Assembly: GCF_950295315.1 (NCBI RefSeq)
Contig: NC_080179.1
Span: 65,375,126 to 65,439,125 of the forward strand
Length of the DNA: 64,000 bases
Source of the DNA: Erinaceus europaeus
Taxonomy: Eukaryota > Chordata > Mammalia > Eulipotyphla > Erinaceidae
Direction of reading: 5' to 3'
In this document: in pieces, positions 10,790 to 22,842 of the stretch
Layout of the letters: every line of letters starts with the position of its first letter
How positions within the stretch are numbered: the stretch's first letter is position 1
The notes under the pieces: model-generated
Told to the model about the DNA's origin: nothing
Databases searched by the model: none
What the model saw: the letters and a program-made list of their open reading frames with translations, nothing else
Program-made: the position numbers and the translations under genes

Positions 10790-10898
10790 AGGACCAAAGT
10801 TGGGAGTAAGAGTGTTTTGCAGACACCTATCATAAAGAGATGAGAAAGTGTACCCTTGTGCCAAAAACTATACTATAAACCAATAAAAGGATAAAAAG
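10790..10898 (+). mobile_element. L1 3'UTR end fragment
   Basis: The segment gagtaagagtgttttgcaga and the following block match the complement of 47600-47680 and also 40645-40700. It ends in an A-rich tail near 10880-10900. This is the extreme 3' end of an L1, very short as in 5'-truncated insertions. Confidence 0.75.
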
Positions 10899-10899
10899 C

Positions 10900-11485
10900 A
10901 AAGCCAGTAATAACAAAAAATATTGACTAAAAAATCAGCTGAATTTTGATGCTGACAAATATCCCACACTCTCAACATGCCAAGTGTAGTTACCTTAGTG
11001 AAAGCTGGAAAATTAAACAATACTAATCTAGTATTTGATAATTAGTAGTATTTATAATAACACTGTGATGGATCATCATGATTTTTGCCTTTTGATAAAA
11101 TATCTCTAGTGGAGATAAAACTAGCAGTATCTTTATCAACACCCAATAAAGGGCCTTAAGATACTATATATAGGAACAATAAAATCTTGTCTTGCTGTAT
11201 ATTATAAAGTTCTAGACAATCATGTTAGAAACAAAACTTAAGACAAGATTGTGGACAGAAGTTTTCTCAAATAATTAATGACAATTAATGAGAACCTATA
11301 TCAGAAGTTATACCAAGGAGGTGACCCCACACGAGAAAAGAGTTATAGATATTATCCAAATATATAGTTTAATTTGATCAGAGAGATATTCTTCTAATAT
11401 GATATTGAATAGACTATGGTCCTTAATACTTGTTTTTTAGTTTAATTATATTTTCAGTTCAGGGTTATTTAAATATAACTTGAAT
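10900..11485. other. No recognised element
   Basis: AT-rich sequence without supported repeat or gene content. Confidence 0.5.
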
Positions 11486-11487
11486 AG

Positions 11488-11748
11488 TGGTCAGGCAGTG
11501 GCGCACTTGGTAGCTTGCACACATTACCATGCTCAAGGACTTGGGTTCAAGTTCCCAGTTACCACCCTAGGGGTGACATTTCATTAGCTGTGAAGCAGTA
11601 CTTCAAATGACTCTTTCTACTTCCTAGTCTCTGCCTTACTTTTCAGCTTCTGTTTCTATTCAGAAAGTTAAGTAAGAAAGACAGAAATAATAGTATTCAT
11701 ACAGGCACTGAGCTTCAACAATAACCCTGGTGTCAATAAAAATATCTG
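11488..11748 (+). mobile_element. SINE family 1, old long form
   Basis: Head (ggtcaggcagtggcgcactt), middle with 'gctgtgaagcagtactt', and a clear 3' module near 11693-11738 (aggcactgag, then aataaccctggtgtc). Older than the neighbour immediately downstream. Confidence 0.85.
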
Positions 11749-11752
11749 TACA

Positions 11753-12049
11753 TGGGGCGTAGGGCGGTAGCACAGCAGGTTAAGCCCATGTGGGGTGAAG
11801 CACAAGTACTTGCTCAAGGATCCCGGTTCGAGACCCCGGCTCCCCACCTGCAGGGGGAGTCGCTTCACAGGCTGCGAAGCAGGTCTGCAAGTGTCTGTCT
11901 ATCTTTCCCCTCTCTGTCTTCCTCTCCTCTCTCTATTTCTCTCTGTCCTATCTAACAACAATGACATCAATAACAACAACTATAACAACAACAGCAATAA
12001 AAAACAAGGGCAACAAAAGGGAAATAAATATAAATAAATAAAAAAAACA
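11753..12049 (+). mobile_element. SINE family 1, short form
   Basis: Full length: head with recognisable A-box region (gcggtagcacagcaggttaa) and B-box GGTTCGAGACC near 11826. Then the pyrimidine segment, the CAA-rich region and an (AAAT)n tail without the 3' module. Confidence 0.92.
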
Positions 12050-12119
12050 CCCATATATGTATATATAGCATGGATAAACAGAACACAATGAACTGAAATG
12101 CTATCAGTAAAAGACTCTA

Positions 12120-12407
12120 TGGGAGTCAGGCTGTAGCACAGTGGGTTAAGCGCACGTGGCACTATGCACAAGGACCAGCATAAGGGTCCCAGTTCGAGCC
12201 CCCTGACTCCCCACCTGCAGGGGGTCACTTCACAAATGGTGAAGCAGTCCTGCAAACGCCTGTCTTTCTCTCCCCTCTCTGTCTTGGAGAAGACTCCATT
12301 TCTCTCCATCCTATCCAACAACGTCAACAACATCAATAACAACAACAATAATAACTACAACAATAAAACAATGGGCAACAAAAGGGAATAAATAAATGAA
12401 TGAATAA
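12120..12407 (+). mobile_element. SINE family 1, short form
   Basis: Full length with B-box GGTTCGAGCC-like sequence near 12190. A short replacement in the pyrimidine segment (tggagaagact near 12285) replaces the usual cccctcctctct. Imperfect TSD agactctat / agattctat. Confidence 0.9.
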
Positions 12408-12417
12408 AGATTCTATA

Positions 12418-12658
12418 TAGGGGTCAAGAAGTGGCTCACTCAGTGGAACACATATGATAACACCTTAAGACCTGAGTTGGAGTTTCTCTAGGGCAAGCCT
12501 CAAGAGAGCAGGAACAGAGCTGTGATGTTTTTGCCTAGTTCTCTGCCTCTTTGCCATTCCTTCTTATCTATTCTATCTAAAAGGAAACATAAGTCTAACT
12601 GGGAGCATGATGTCATATAAGCACTGAGTCCTACTAATAAACCTGGTGTCAAAATAAA
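12418..12658 (+). mobile_element. SINE family 1, old long form
   Basis: Diverged head followed by 'aagcactgagtcctacta' and 'aaacctggtgtcaaa', remains of the 3' module. Fourth same-strand SINE in a row. Confidence 0.75.
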
Positions 12659-12659
12659 T

Positions 12660-13587
12660 TAAAAAATGATATACATGTGAATTATAGATAATGATATCAA
12701 TACAAATGCAAATATTTTAAATATCATTTTTATTTAACCTAAAATCTGCCAATATTTCAGAGTATAAAACTAAACAGAATCTATGGAAAGATGAAGCTGA
12801 GCTAGCCCTCACGCTCCTCATAGTAACTTATCAGCTTGGATTTATTTCTTGTATGGCTAATATGCTACAAAAGACAAACAGCAACTGTAAAAAGAAGCAT
12901 TGGTACACTGACTAGGTAAAGAGGGTAGAGACAAACAGGTTTCAAAAAGCTACTGATGCTAAGTAAAAACATTGTATATGCGCCTTTTTGTTTCCATCAC
13001 TTAAAGAGAAGTGAGAAGACACATCCTTTCATCACAAAGAGCAAACTGATTATAAAACAATGGGTTAATGTTGTCTGCATATGTGGGGATCTGTTGTGTA
13101 ACAGGACCACTGTTCTTGTAGTTTAATTGTAGATAATTGTTTACTTCGTTGGATTGTTGACTCAGATAGCAAATCCCTGTGTAAGCTAAATACTTATTAA
13201 TTTTTCAAAATTAGAGAAATTAATAATTATACATAAGTGATAAGTGCTTGACACCATCCTCTTTTTTTTTAAAGTAATCATATTTCATCCTCTCAATAAA
13301 CATGTAGGAAATTCTAGAAGAACCAATTACAGATGAGACTACTGAGCTTTGGATAAATTGTTACTTTGCTAAAGTAAACAAAAGCTTTTATAAATCCTAC
13401 CATAATGCAAATTAATTCCATTTTCCCCCTGAAACTTTGTGCTAAATGACATGAAGACTCCTTCAAAATTTTTCCTGTCTTATGTTGGAGAGACTCATAA
13501 ATTTCTCATAAATTCATAAATGGAATATTTTTGTGTTCTTATACTTTATTGTTAAAATATGTCACTTTCAAACTAAGAATACCAAAG
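12660..13587. other. No recognised element
   Basis: Single-copy-looking sequence upstream of the long L1. No supported gene or repeat. Confidence 0.5.
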
Positions 13588-14253
13588 GAGATCACCTGGG
13601 ACCGAAACAAGACAGGACTAGAGTGACTTCAGGAACCCACCAAATCACCAGTGAGTGCAGATATGTGTGGCTGGTGGACAGAGAGGAGCATAGGGAGAGA
13701 TTACTTGGCTGGTAACAGTCTGGCAGTTTTTCAGAGACACCACCTCCAGTCTGTTCCACCAACAAGGGGAAAGCTGAAGGGAGGAGAGGACTCTCCAGAG
13801 ACTCACAAAGTGCAACTCTGAGATTCCATTGCTACTGCCCTCAGAATCTCAAGCAGCAGCAGGGAAGGACAACAGGGGACAGAGATCTAACCAGGAAACT
13901 AAGGAGAAGACCTATACTTCCATGGCATTGCTGTGGGGCTGTGAAAGGCTCTTTGTATAACCACTGGATTATCTCTGACACACCCTTGGTCAGGAGTCAG
14001 TGATTAAACTAAAAAGCCTACTTAGAGTTTTAAAAGCCCTCAGGCTCCCATAGCCTACAGGGAAGAAAAAGCACAAAAGAGGTTTTTAAACCACTGAGCT
14101 CCAAATCAGGGATTAAAATACTATTGAAACAACTGTTAAATTCCACCACTGTGAACCTTTTAATTACCTAACTTAGACACAAGTCAATCCAGGCAATAGT
14201 GATCAGTAATTTGAAAAGTACTGAGACAGGGAACTCATAATATAATATATAAA
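13588..14253 (+). promoter_or_regulatory. L1 5'UTR
   Basis: The roughly 0.67-kb leader before the ORF1 start has a mildly GC-richer first half and ends in an AT-rich stretch just before ATG at 14254. By position it holds the internal Pol II promoter of L1. The exact 5' boundary is estimated and no upstream TSD partner was found. Confidence 0.65.
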
Positions 14254-15190
14254 ATGGTTAAACCAACAAGAAGAAATATTGAAGAAATGAACCAGGACAA
14301 GAGTCCAGCTAAAAGTCCCCCAAAGGGTGAAGCACAAAGTAATGAGGTCAACATCCAAACACTAGCTAAGGAAATAATCACAAGAGTGAGTAAAGAGTTT
14401 GAAAGAATTGTAATCAGAAATACAGGGACAACAAATGAGAATCTGGAAGAAAACACTAATTATCTCAAGGTTATTAGAGAGCTGAAAGCTGAAATAGCTG
14501 AGCTGGAACACAACTGGCTGAACAAGCTAAAACAGTATCAGAACAGCGTAACAAAATAGATGAATTCCAGAATACAGTAGAGGGGAGCGAGAATAGAATC
14601 TATGAGGCTGAAGACAGAATTAACAACATTTAGAGATAACTAAAAAAGAAGTAAGAGATCTCAAAAAGAGATTAAGAGATACTGAAAACAATAGAGACCT
14701 ATGGGATGACTTCAAAAGAAACAATATACGCATTATCGGCTTACCAGAGGAAGAAAGAGAGGGAGACAAAGAAAGCATTCTTCGGGACATAATAGCTAAG
14801 AACTCCTCTAGTCTAGACAATATCAAATACATAAAGGTTCAAGAAGCCCAGAGGGTCCCAAACAGAATTAACCCACACTTAAAGACATCAAGACACATCA
14901 TATTTATAATGGAAAGGAATAAGGATAAAGAAAGGATCCTCAAGGCTGCAAAAGAAAAACAAAGAGTCACCTACAGAGGAAAACCCATAAGATTAGCAGC
15001 TGACCTCTCCACACAAACACTACAGGCCAGAAGAGAATGGAAAGATATCTTTCAAGTGCTCAATGAGAAAGGCTTTCAACCAAGAATACTGTATCCTGCT
15101 ATACTGTCATTCAGACTAGATGGAGCCATAAAAACCTTCTCAGACAAGCAACAGTTGAATCAACAATCAACAAGCCTGCCCTAAAAGAAA
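14254..15190 (+). pseudogene. L1 ORF1 (RNA-binding nucleic acid chaperone), broken
   Basis: ORF1p coats L1 RNA as a trimer. The frame from ATG 14254 runs 101 codons (start MVKPTRRNIEEMNQDK), with a charged N-terminal part and a heptad-like coiled-coil segment (residues about 60-100), then stops at TAG 14557. A frameshift follows. An RRM-like region (NNIRIIGLPEE near 14720) and the C-terminal domain (REWKDIFQVLNEKGFQPRIL near 15037) are still readable in other frames. Multiple stops, so no full protein. Confidence 0.9.
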
Positions 15191-15265
15191 TTCTAAAATG
15201 TCTCCTATAAACAGTCAAACCACCATAAATATGCCATATATCAGAACACTCTAAAAATATACAAG

Positions 15266-18200
15266 AATGGCATTAAAATATCTTCAATCTTTGATATCAA
15301 TAAATGTCAGTGGCCTGAATTCACCTATTAAAAGACACAGAGTAGGAAGATGGATCAGAAAATACAACCCAACAATATGCTGTCTACAGGAAACTCACCT
15401 AACTCAACATTACTAACATAGATTTAAAGTAAAAGGATGGAAAACTATCATACAAACCAATGGCCCATAAAAAAGGGCAGGAAGAGCTATTCTTATATCT
15501 GACACGATAGACTTTAAAACAGATAAGATTAAAAAAGATAGGAATGGACACTACTTAATGCTTAGTGGACCAGCCAATCAAGAGGACTTAACAATTATTA
15601 ACATCTATGCACCCAATGAGAAGCCATCTAAATACATCAAACATCTACTGAAAGAGCTACAGCAATATATTAACAGCAACACAGTCATAGTAGGGGATTT
15701 CAACACCCCACTCTCTCAACTTGACAGATCTTCCAGGCAGAAAATCAATAAAGACATAAGGGAGCTAAATTAAGAGATAGCTAAACTAGAACTATTGGAC
15801 ATTTTCAGAGTCATTCATCCCAAGAAACTGGAATACACATTTTATTCAAGTCAACATGGGTCATTCTCAAGAACAGACCATATTAACATAGACACAAAGA
15901 CAGCGACAGCAAATTCAAGAGCAGTGAAATCATCCCAAGCATTTTCTCAGACCACAGTGGAATTAAACTAACACTTAACAATAAACAAAAGATTAGTAAT
16001 AGTCCCAAAATGTGGAAGCTCAACAGTATACTACTTAACAACTTCTTGGTCAAAGAGGAAATATAGGAAGAAATCAAAATGTTTCAACAGTTCAATGAAA
16101 ATAAAGACACAAGCTGTCAAAATATTTGGGACACAGCTAAGGCAGTACTGACAGGAAAGTTCATAGCCATACAGACACACATTAGGAAACAAGAAAAAGC
16201 ACAAATAAACAGCCTGATTGCACATATTAAAGACCTAGAAGAAGAAGAACAAGGGAACCCTAAAGCAAACAGAAGGACATAAATAACTAGTTAGGGCAGA
16301 AATCAATAACATTGAGAATAAGAAAACCATACAAAAGATCAACAAAAGTAAATGTTGGTTCTTCAAAAGAGTGAACAAAATTGACAGACCTTTAGCCAGA
16401 CTCACAAAACAAAAAAGGGAGAAGACCCAAATACATCGGATCATAAATGAAAGAGGAGATATCACAACACACACCACAGAAATACAACATATCATGCGAG
16501 GCTTCTGTGAACAATATATGCCACCAAGCTAGAGAACCTGGAAGAAATGGACAATTTCCTAGATACCTACCAACTTTCAAAACTAAGTAAAGAGGAAGTA
16601 GATAACATGAACAGGCCCATCACAGCTAATGAAATTGAAATAGTTATCAAAAATCTTCCCAAAAATAAAAGTCCTAGAATAGATGGGTTTACAAATGAAT
16701 TCTACAAAACCTTCAAAGAATAACTAATACCTCTACTTTTAAAAGTCTTCCAGAAGATTGAAGACACGGGAATACTCCCAGCTTCTATGAAGCCAATATC
16801 ACTCTGATACCAAAAACAGACAGGGAAACAACCAAAAAATAAAACTACAGACCAATATCTCTGATGAACATAGATGCGAAAATACTGAACAAAATTCTAG
16901 CCAACCGGATACAGTAGTATATTAAAAATATTGTTCACCATGACCCAGGCATACAAGGTTGGTTTACTATATGGAAATCAATCAATGTGATCCACCACAT
17001 CAACAAAAGCAAGACCAAAAACCACATGGTCATATCAATAGATGCAGAGAAAGCCTTTGACAAAATACAACATCCCTTTATGATCAAAACACTACAAAAA
17101 TGGGAATAGATGGAAAATTCCTGAAGATAGTGGATTCTATATATAACAAAGCTACAGCCAACATCATACCCAATGGAAAAAACTGGAAGCATTTCCCCTC
17201 AGATCAGGTACTAGACAGAGCTGCCCACTATCATCATTACTATTCAACATAGAGTTGGAAGTTCTTGCCATAGCAGTCAGGCAGGAGCAAGGAATTAAAG
17301 GGATCCAGACTGGAATAGAAGAAGTCAAACTCTCCCTATTTGCAGATGACATGATAGTATACATAGAAAAACCTAAGGAATCAGCAAGAAGCTTTTGGAT
17401 ATCATCAGGCAATACAGTAATGTGTCAGGCTACAAAATAACATTCAAAAGTCAGTGGCATTCCTCTATGCAAACACTAAGTTAGAAAACTACTGGAAGTT
17501 ATTAGGCAATATAGCAAGGTGTCAGGCTACAAAGTCAATGTACAAAAAAAAAAAAAAGAAGAAGAAGAAATTGAAATCTAGAAATCAATTCTTTTTACTA
17601 TAGCAACAAAAACAATAAAATATCTAGGAGTAAACCTAACCAAAGAAGTGAAAGACTTGTATACAGAAAATTATGGGTCACTACTCAAGGAAATTGAAAA
17701 AGACACAAAGAAGTGGAAAGATATTTCATGTTCATGGGTTGGAAGAATTAACATCATCAAAATGAATATACTACCCAGAGCCATCTTCAGATTTAATGTT
17801 ATCCCCATCAAGATCCCAAGCACATTTTTAGGAGAATAGAAAAAATGCTACAAATGTTTATCTGGAACCAGAAAAGACCTAGAATTGCCAAAACAATCCT
17901 AAGAAAAAAAGAACAGAACTGGAGACATCACACTCTCGGTTCTCAAATTGTATTATAGGGCCATTGTCATCAAAATTGCTTGGTACTGGAATATGAACAG
18001 ACATACTGACCAGTGGAATAGAATTGAGAGCCCAGAAGTAAGCTCCCACATCTATGGACATCTAATCTTTGACAAAGGTGCCCAGACTATTAAGTGGGGA
18101 AAGCAGAGTCTCTTCAACAAATGGTGTTGGAAACAATGGGTTGAAACACGCAGAAGAATGAAACTGAATCACTATATTTCACCAAATACAAAAGTAAATT

Positions 18201-19047
18201 CCAAGTGGATCAAGGACTTGGATGTTAGACCACAAACTATCAGATACTTAGAGGAAAATATTGACAGAACTTTCCGCATAGATTTTAAAGACATCTTCAA
18301 TGAAACGAATCTAATTACAAAGAAGACTAAGACAAGCATAAACCTATGGGGCTACATCAAATTAAAAAGCTTCTTCACAGCAAAAGAAACCACTACCCAA
18401 ACCAAGAGACCCCTTATATAATGGGAGAAGATCTTTACATGCCATACATTAGACAAGAGTTTAATAACCAACATATATAAAGTGCTTGCCAAACTCAACA
18501 ACAAGACACCAAATAACCCCATCCAAAAATGGAGGGAGGACATGGACAGAATATTCACCACAGAAGAGATCCAATAGGCCAAGAAACACATGAAAAAAAA
18601 AAATTTCCAAGTCTCTGATTGTCAGAAAAATTAAAATAAAGACAACAATGAGATACCACTTCACTCCTGTGAGAATGTCATACATTGGAAAAGGTAACAG
18701 CAGCAAATGCTGGAGAAGCTCTGGGGTCAAAGGAACCCTCCTAAACTGCTGGTGGGAATGTAATTGGTCCAACCTCTGTGGAGAACAGTCTGGAGAACTC
18801 TCAGAAGGTTAGAAATGGACCTACCCTATGATCCTGCAATTCTCCTGGGGATATATCCTAAGGAACCCAACACACCCATCCAAAAAGATCTGTGTACACA
18901 TATGTTCTTGGCAGTACAATTTGTAATAGTCAAAACCTGGAAGCAACCCAGGTGTCCCACAACGGACGAGTGGCTGAGCAAGTTGTGGTCTATATATAGA
19001 ATAGAATGCTACTCTGCTACAAAAATGGTGACCATCCAAGTGACTAT
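15266..19047 (+). pseudogene. L1 ORF2 (endonuclease and reverse transcriptase), broken
   Basis: ATG at 15266 opens the endonuclease domain (SGLNSPIKRHR, then TICCLQETH). The motif IVGDFNTPLSQLDR lies near 15690, in another frame. The RT core LFADDMIVY is at about 17334-17360 and the C-terminal region (KLVQPLWRTVWRTL, then WKQPRCPTTDEW) is near 18765-18975. FADD replaces the common YADD. Stops and frameshifts occur throughout, and the frame is interrupted near 17400-17570 by a duplicated segment and an A/GAA tract. The reading ends near 19047 without the usual 3'UTR. Confidence 0.92.
17405..17510 (+). repeat. Partial direct duplication inside L1 ORF2
   Basis: The block ending 'gtgtcaggctacaaa' at about 17433 recurs at about 17535, with similar preceding sequence (ggcaatacagtaat / ggcaatatagcaag). 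This is a roughly 100-bp offset repeat just after the RT active site, followed by an A14(GAA)n tract at 17540-17567. Confidence 0.75.
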
Positions 19048-19049
19048 TT

Positions 19050-22000
19050 TACTGACCCCACTAAAGTAATTATACAGTCAAGTTATTGTTACACATGGCT
19101 GATGAGTTGTGCCAAATGACTTTGCTCTATCTACTGAGATAATTACACACTTTTAAAAAATTAGTCTTTAATGGGTAAATAATCACTATTTTGATTTTTG
19201 AATTCTTATACATCTAGTTCACATTGCTAATGTGAACATTTAAAAAGTTGCATCTTTCATGCTGGGATTCACTGCATTTGTTCATATTTGTTTTGTTATG
19301 GATTTATATTCATGGAATAATTTTAATCCTTCTGAGTTTTCATTTTAAGACATTAGGGCAAGCTCAGAGAAATCATTACTTCATGACTAGTGGGTCACAT
19401 CTACTAAAATGATAATCTAAGGACTTGATTTGTCTAATTTATCACAAGTTGTTTGCTACATGTCTGTGGGATCATAACCTACTCCTCAATCAGTGTCTGT
19501 CTATTTCATTTTGGTGGTGATTATCCTCTATATTTTTCTAAGTCAAAGACAAGTGGTTGACCTTCTATAGGACAGAATGATTTGAGAAACTCGGTAGTAT
19601 TGGTCAAGAAAATATAACAAGCATTCAGATAATAATTTTCATTTTTGAGAGAAGTGTAAACTTCCATTTAATGCTAGTGTAAAATATATATTTAACCCCA
19701 AGCTTTATTTCTGGTTATCCAAAGATTACAAGACACTAAAAGAATAATTAACTACTATTTAAAGATGTTACCAATAATGAACTTTTCCAGCATAAGAAAT
19801 ATAAATATATATATGAATTAATTTAGTTTTTAAGTGCTAGAATATCTTGATGTGTTTGTGCTAAACCTGCTTTTTGTATATGAATAATTTTTTCTCTACA
19901 TATTTCAGAAGAGAAAATTTCCTCATCACCAGTAGGAAAAAAAATAGTGAGCTATAAGAACTTCTCATCATAGGTTAAATCTTTCTGATATTGTCAGTTG
20001 ACATTTATTCATCTCTTAAGATGTGCCACAATCTTTGCACACATTTTTATTTTGCAATGGAAAGTATTTCCTGAGCAAGCAAAGTACTATGTTTCATTTC
20101 TTAGCTGTTAATTTCTATGTATAAATGGGAAGATTCATACATTTTTCCAAGCCTTTGCTTACCTATCTCTTAATTGTGTGTTTATAGAAAGAGGTGGTAG
20201 TGGGGAAAAATGGCACTCAAAAAAATTAAGGACACACACACACTCTCTCACTTTCCCTAGGGAAAATAGTATCTTTCAGGACATGCTATTATGATATCTG
20301 TTTATACTCCCTTTGATATTAACAATATATGTTGTCTTTATCTCATAAACTATACTACATGATACACACTTTACTATATGAGTATAATGTGTTTTTGTAT
20401 ATGTATACATACATAAATACACTATACATATATAATTGTTTAGTATGTATTTCAAACTGATTTTAAAGATAGAAAACAGTGACTAACTTCTAAGGCTAAC
20501 CTATATACAAATATCTCTAGGCATTTCTGCACATTGTATCATGTGTAATTATACCAGAATTTATTAATTCAATGAATATGTAAATGTATCTCAATTGAAT
20601 GTGATAGTCATGACTAGTCTTTCTTCATTTATCAATTTCCTCCTATTCCAGTCTTCAAAACTCTTAAAAAAAAAAAAAGCAGTCTGAATTAAGAATAATT
20701 CCCTTCTTCTCAGACAGCTCTTCAATGACAGCCATAGAGTAACAGTCTCTTGTGTTACTAAAAAAATTACCTTAAATTCCCAACTCAACCCCCTTGAGTT
20801 TAATTTTATCAAAGAATAGATGTCCTGTCAAATACAGTTCCAACCAACATAATCAGTAGCTTTCAAAATATGTTTGACATTGAGAACAACTGAGAAACAA
20901 CATAAGAGTCAGAGAAACAGACATCGAAGGCCTGTCAAATTTTTTGTAGACATCATGCTATTATCAAGGCACATCAGGATAAAATAAAATGACCTAGATG
21001 ACCACAGGCTTACAAATGTCTTGGGAAGGGAAGGAAAACGGTGAATCAAAAGGTATCTTTGTTGCATGTCCCCCCAGGCCATCTTATTGACAGGAATGAC
21101 AATGGTCCCAAGATGCACCATTATCTATGACCAGCAAGCAGACATCAAATGCTCCTGAGCTGTATCTGTCAGAATAGAAAATTCTGTGCAAAACAGACAG
21201 GGCTTGTTACATTTTGTTCAGGGAAGGTTTGTCAAAAGCCAGGGTCACTTGTATTTGCCCTGCCCTGAAGGGGAATTTTAAAGTGAGGAAAGTACAGGAT
21301 TCTTCAATGTTTCTTCTGCAAGGAGACTTTGAGTCTGCTTGACCAAACTATTTTTAAAGTCAAGTTATGAGTCAAAGGAAGTGGAAAACAAAGTTAATAG
21401 GCTGTCATTTAACTACTGAGGAATGAGACTCACTTAGGAATGAGACTCACATATTAAAGATGTTAAGTTTATAATGACTCCTACATTTTTTTTTTTTTAC
21501 TTTTTTATGCTAGGTGTGATTTGCTCTTTACAATGCAAAAGGGAAAATACTATTTTGACTGAAATGTAGGAGGGGGGATTCAATGTGTTTTGACCAAGCA
21601 TTACATGTCATGGAATTATGAAGCTTGTTGTAGTCTGAAATATTTACATTGCTAAAAATTTCTTCTAATTTACTTCTTTTTGTCTAAATGAAGATTTTGT
21701 ATACAAATTCCAGTCTCTAACACTTAAGTAAACTCACTAAGTTGGGAAAACATCTGTTAACCACTCATAAGAAAGAGCTAGTTTAAAGTATTTTTCTAAT
21801 TGACTCCTTTAAGACAATATCACAATTTCTCCCTCCTTTTTATAAATTTCAGAGTAATATTGTAATGGACAGAGATTTTTTGTGATCAAAAGGATGTAGT
21901 ACTTCTCTTTCTCTCTCTCTCTCTTTTTTTTATTTCTCATTCCAACCACTTATTTCTCTTTCCGCCCTTTCTCTCTTCTTTTCATTGTTATGTATCTCAA

Positions 22001-22140
22001 TTTACAGTTTATCATTTTTCCCATGAGAAACAAGTCCAATTTTAGTCGAATTTTTGAGTTTTGACAAGCATTAACACTTATTTTATATAGAGTTTGCTAT
22101 TCATATTCATGCAGTAGTGCCGATATTCAAGTAGACATTT
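19050..22140. other. Longest block without recognised mobile elements
   Basis: About 3.1 kb with no SINE, L1 or LTR feature that I can identify. Contents are AT-rich, with a short TA/ATAC-rich patch near 20395-20440, a CA run near 20231 and a CT run near 21904-21925. The segment 20900-21420 is less AT-rich and is the best candidate for conserved non-coding sequence. No coding exon is supported. Confidence 0.5.
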
Positions 22141-22156
22141 AATAAATGCTTGTGAT

Positions 22157-22335
22157 AGTAAAGAAGGAAGGGAAAGACTGAGGGAAAGAGAAGGGAGAAA
22201 CAAGAAAGAAGACAGAGATAAAGAAGGAAGGACGGAGAGAAGGAAGGAACGAAAGAAGGAAGGAAGGATAAAAGAAGGAAGGGGGAAGAAAAAACAGGGA
22301 GGAAGGGAAAGAAAGTAAGGAGGGAGGAAGACATT
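22157..22335. repeat. Purine-rich (GAAG/GAAA)n tract
   Basis: An imperfect polypurine block of about 180 bp built from GAAG, GGAA and GAAA units on the plus strand. The strand asymmetry could support triplex structures. The open frames through it (minus strand) are low-complexity artefacts. Confidence 0.9.
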
Positions 22336-22607
22336 TTGCAAAGTGCAGATTCTTTCATTTTCTTTCCATACCAATATACTAGCAATGCTGTAGGTAACTC
22401 AATACTCTTCTTCAATTGAAAAAAGGGAAAGAGTATGGATCTAGGAATTTTGTCACCTAGCTAATAGCATAGTGAAACTCACAGGTATTTGTCTAACTAA
22501 TTTTTAAGAAGTTCCCGACAATGGCTGATGAGTCCTACTCTTTTGATAATACAATGATTCTAAAGATGTTCTGCCTTACCTATACCTCAGTTCTAAAAGG
22601 AAATATG

Positions 22608-22842
22608 GGAATCTGGCGGTGTAGGAGCAGGTTAAGTGCACATGGCACAATGTAAGGACCCCAGGCTCTCCACCTGCAGGGGATTCGCTTCACAGGCAGT
22701 GAAGCAGGTCTGCAGGTGTCTTTCTCTCCCCCTCTGTCTTCCCCCCTCTTTCGATTTCTCTCTGTCCTATCCAACAACAACGAAAGCAATAACAACAATA
22801 ATAATAACAACGAAGATAAACAACAAGGGCAACAAAAGGGGA
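22608..22842 (+). mobile_element. SINE family 1, short form, plus arm of a tail-to-tail pair
   Basis: Head with a deletion removing most of the B-box region, then the pyrimidine segment and the CAA-rich segment up to 'caacaaaagggg'. It meets an inverted copy directly at about 22843. Confidence 0.88.

Larger units (their letters stand above)
13588..19047 (+). mobile_element. Long L1 element, 5'UTR to end of ORF2, 3'UTR missing
   Basis: Order seen: a 0.67-kb GA-rich 5'UTR, ORF1 from 14254, ORF2 from 15266, and ORF2 C-terminal coding to about 19040. The L1 3'UTR and poly-A tail seen in other copies here are absent, and I find no TSD. The 3' end was therefore probably lost by deletion. Both ORFs carry stops and frameshifts, so it is immobile. 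It is the only copy in the window that retains an L1 promoter region. Confidence 0.93.

Noticed and set aside
11488..12658. Spaced repeated units resembling a CRISPR array
   Set aside because: The repeats are roughly 300-bp SINE insertions with their own tails and TSDs in eukaryotic DNA, not short repeats with unique spacers.
13533..13715. 60-codon plus-strand frame upstream of the long L1 as a possible small gene
   Set aside because: It crosses from flanking AT-rich DNA into the L1 5'UTR and has no domain or promoter context.
17948..18421. 157-codon plus-strand frame, the longest in the window
   Set aside because: It is part of L1 ORF2, downstream of the RT domain, not a host gene.
22078..22415. 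Pro/Ser/Leu-rich minus-strand frames of about 100 codons
   Set aside because: They translate the complement of the polypurine GAAG tract and are low-complexity only.
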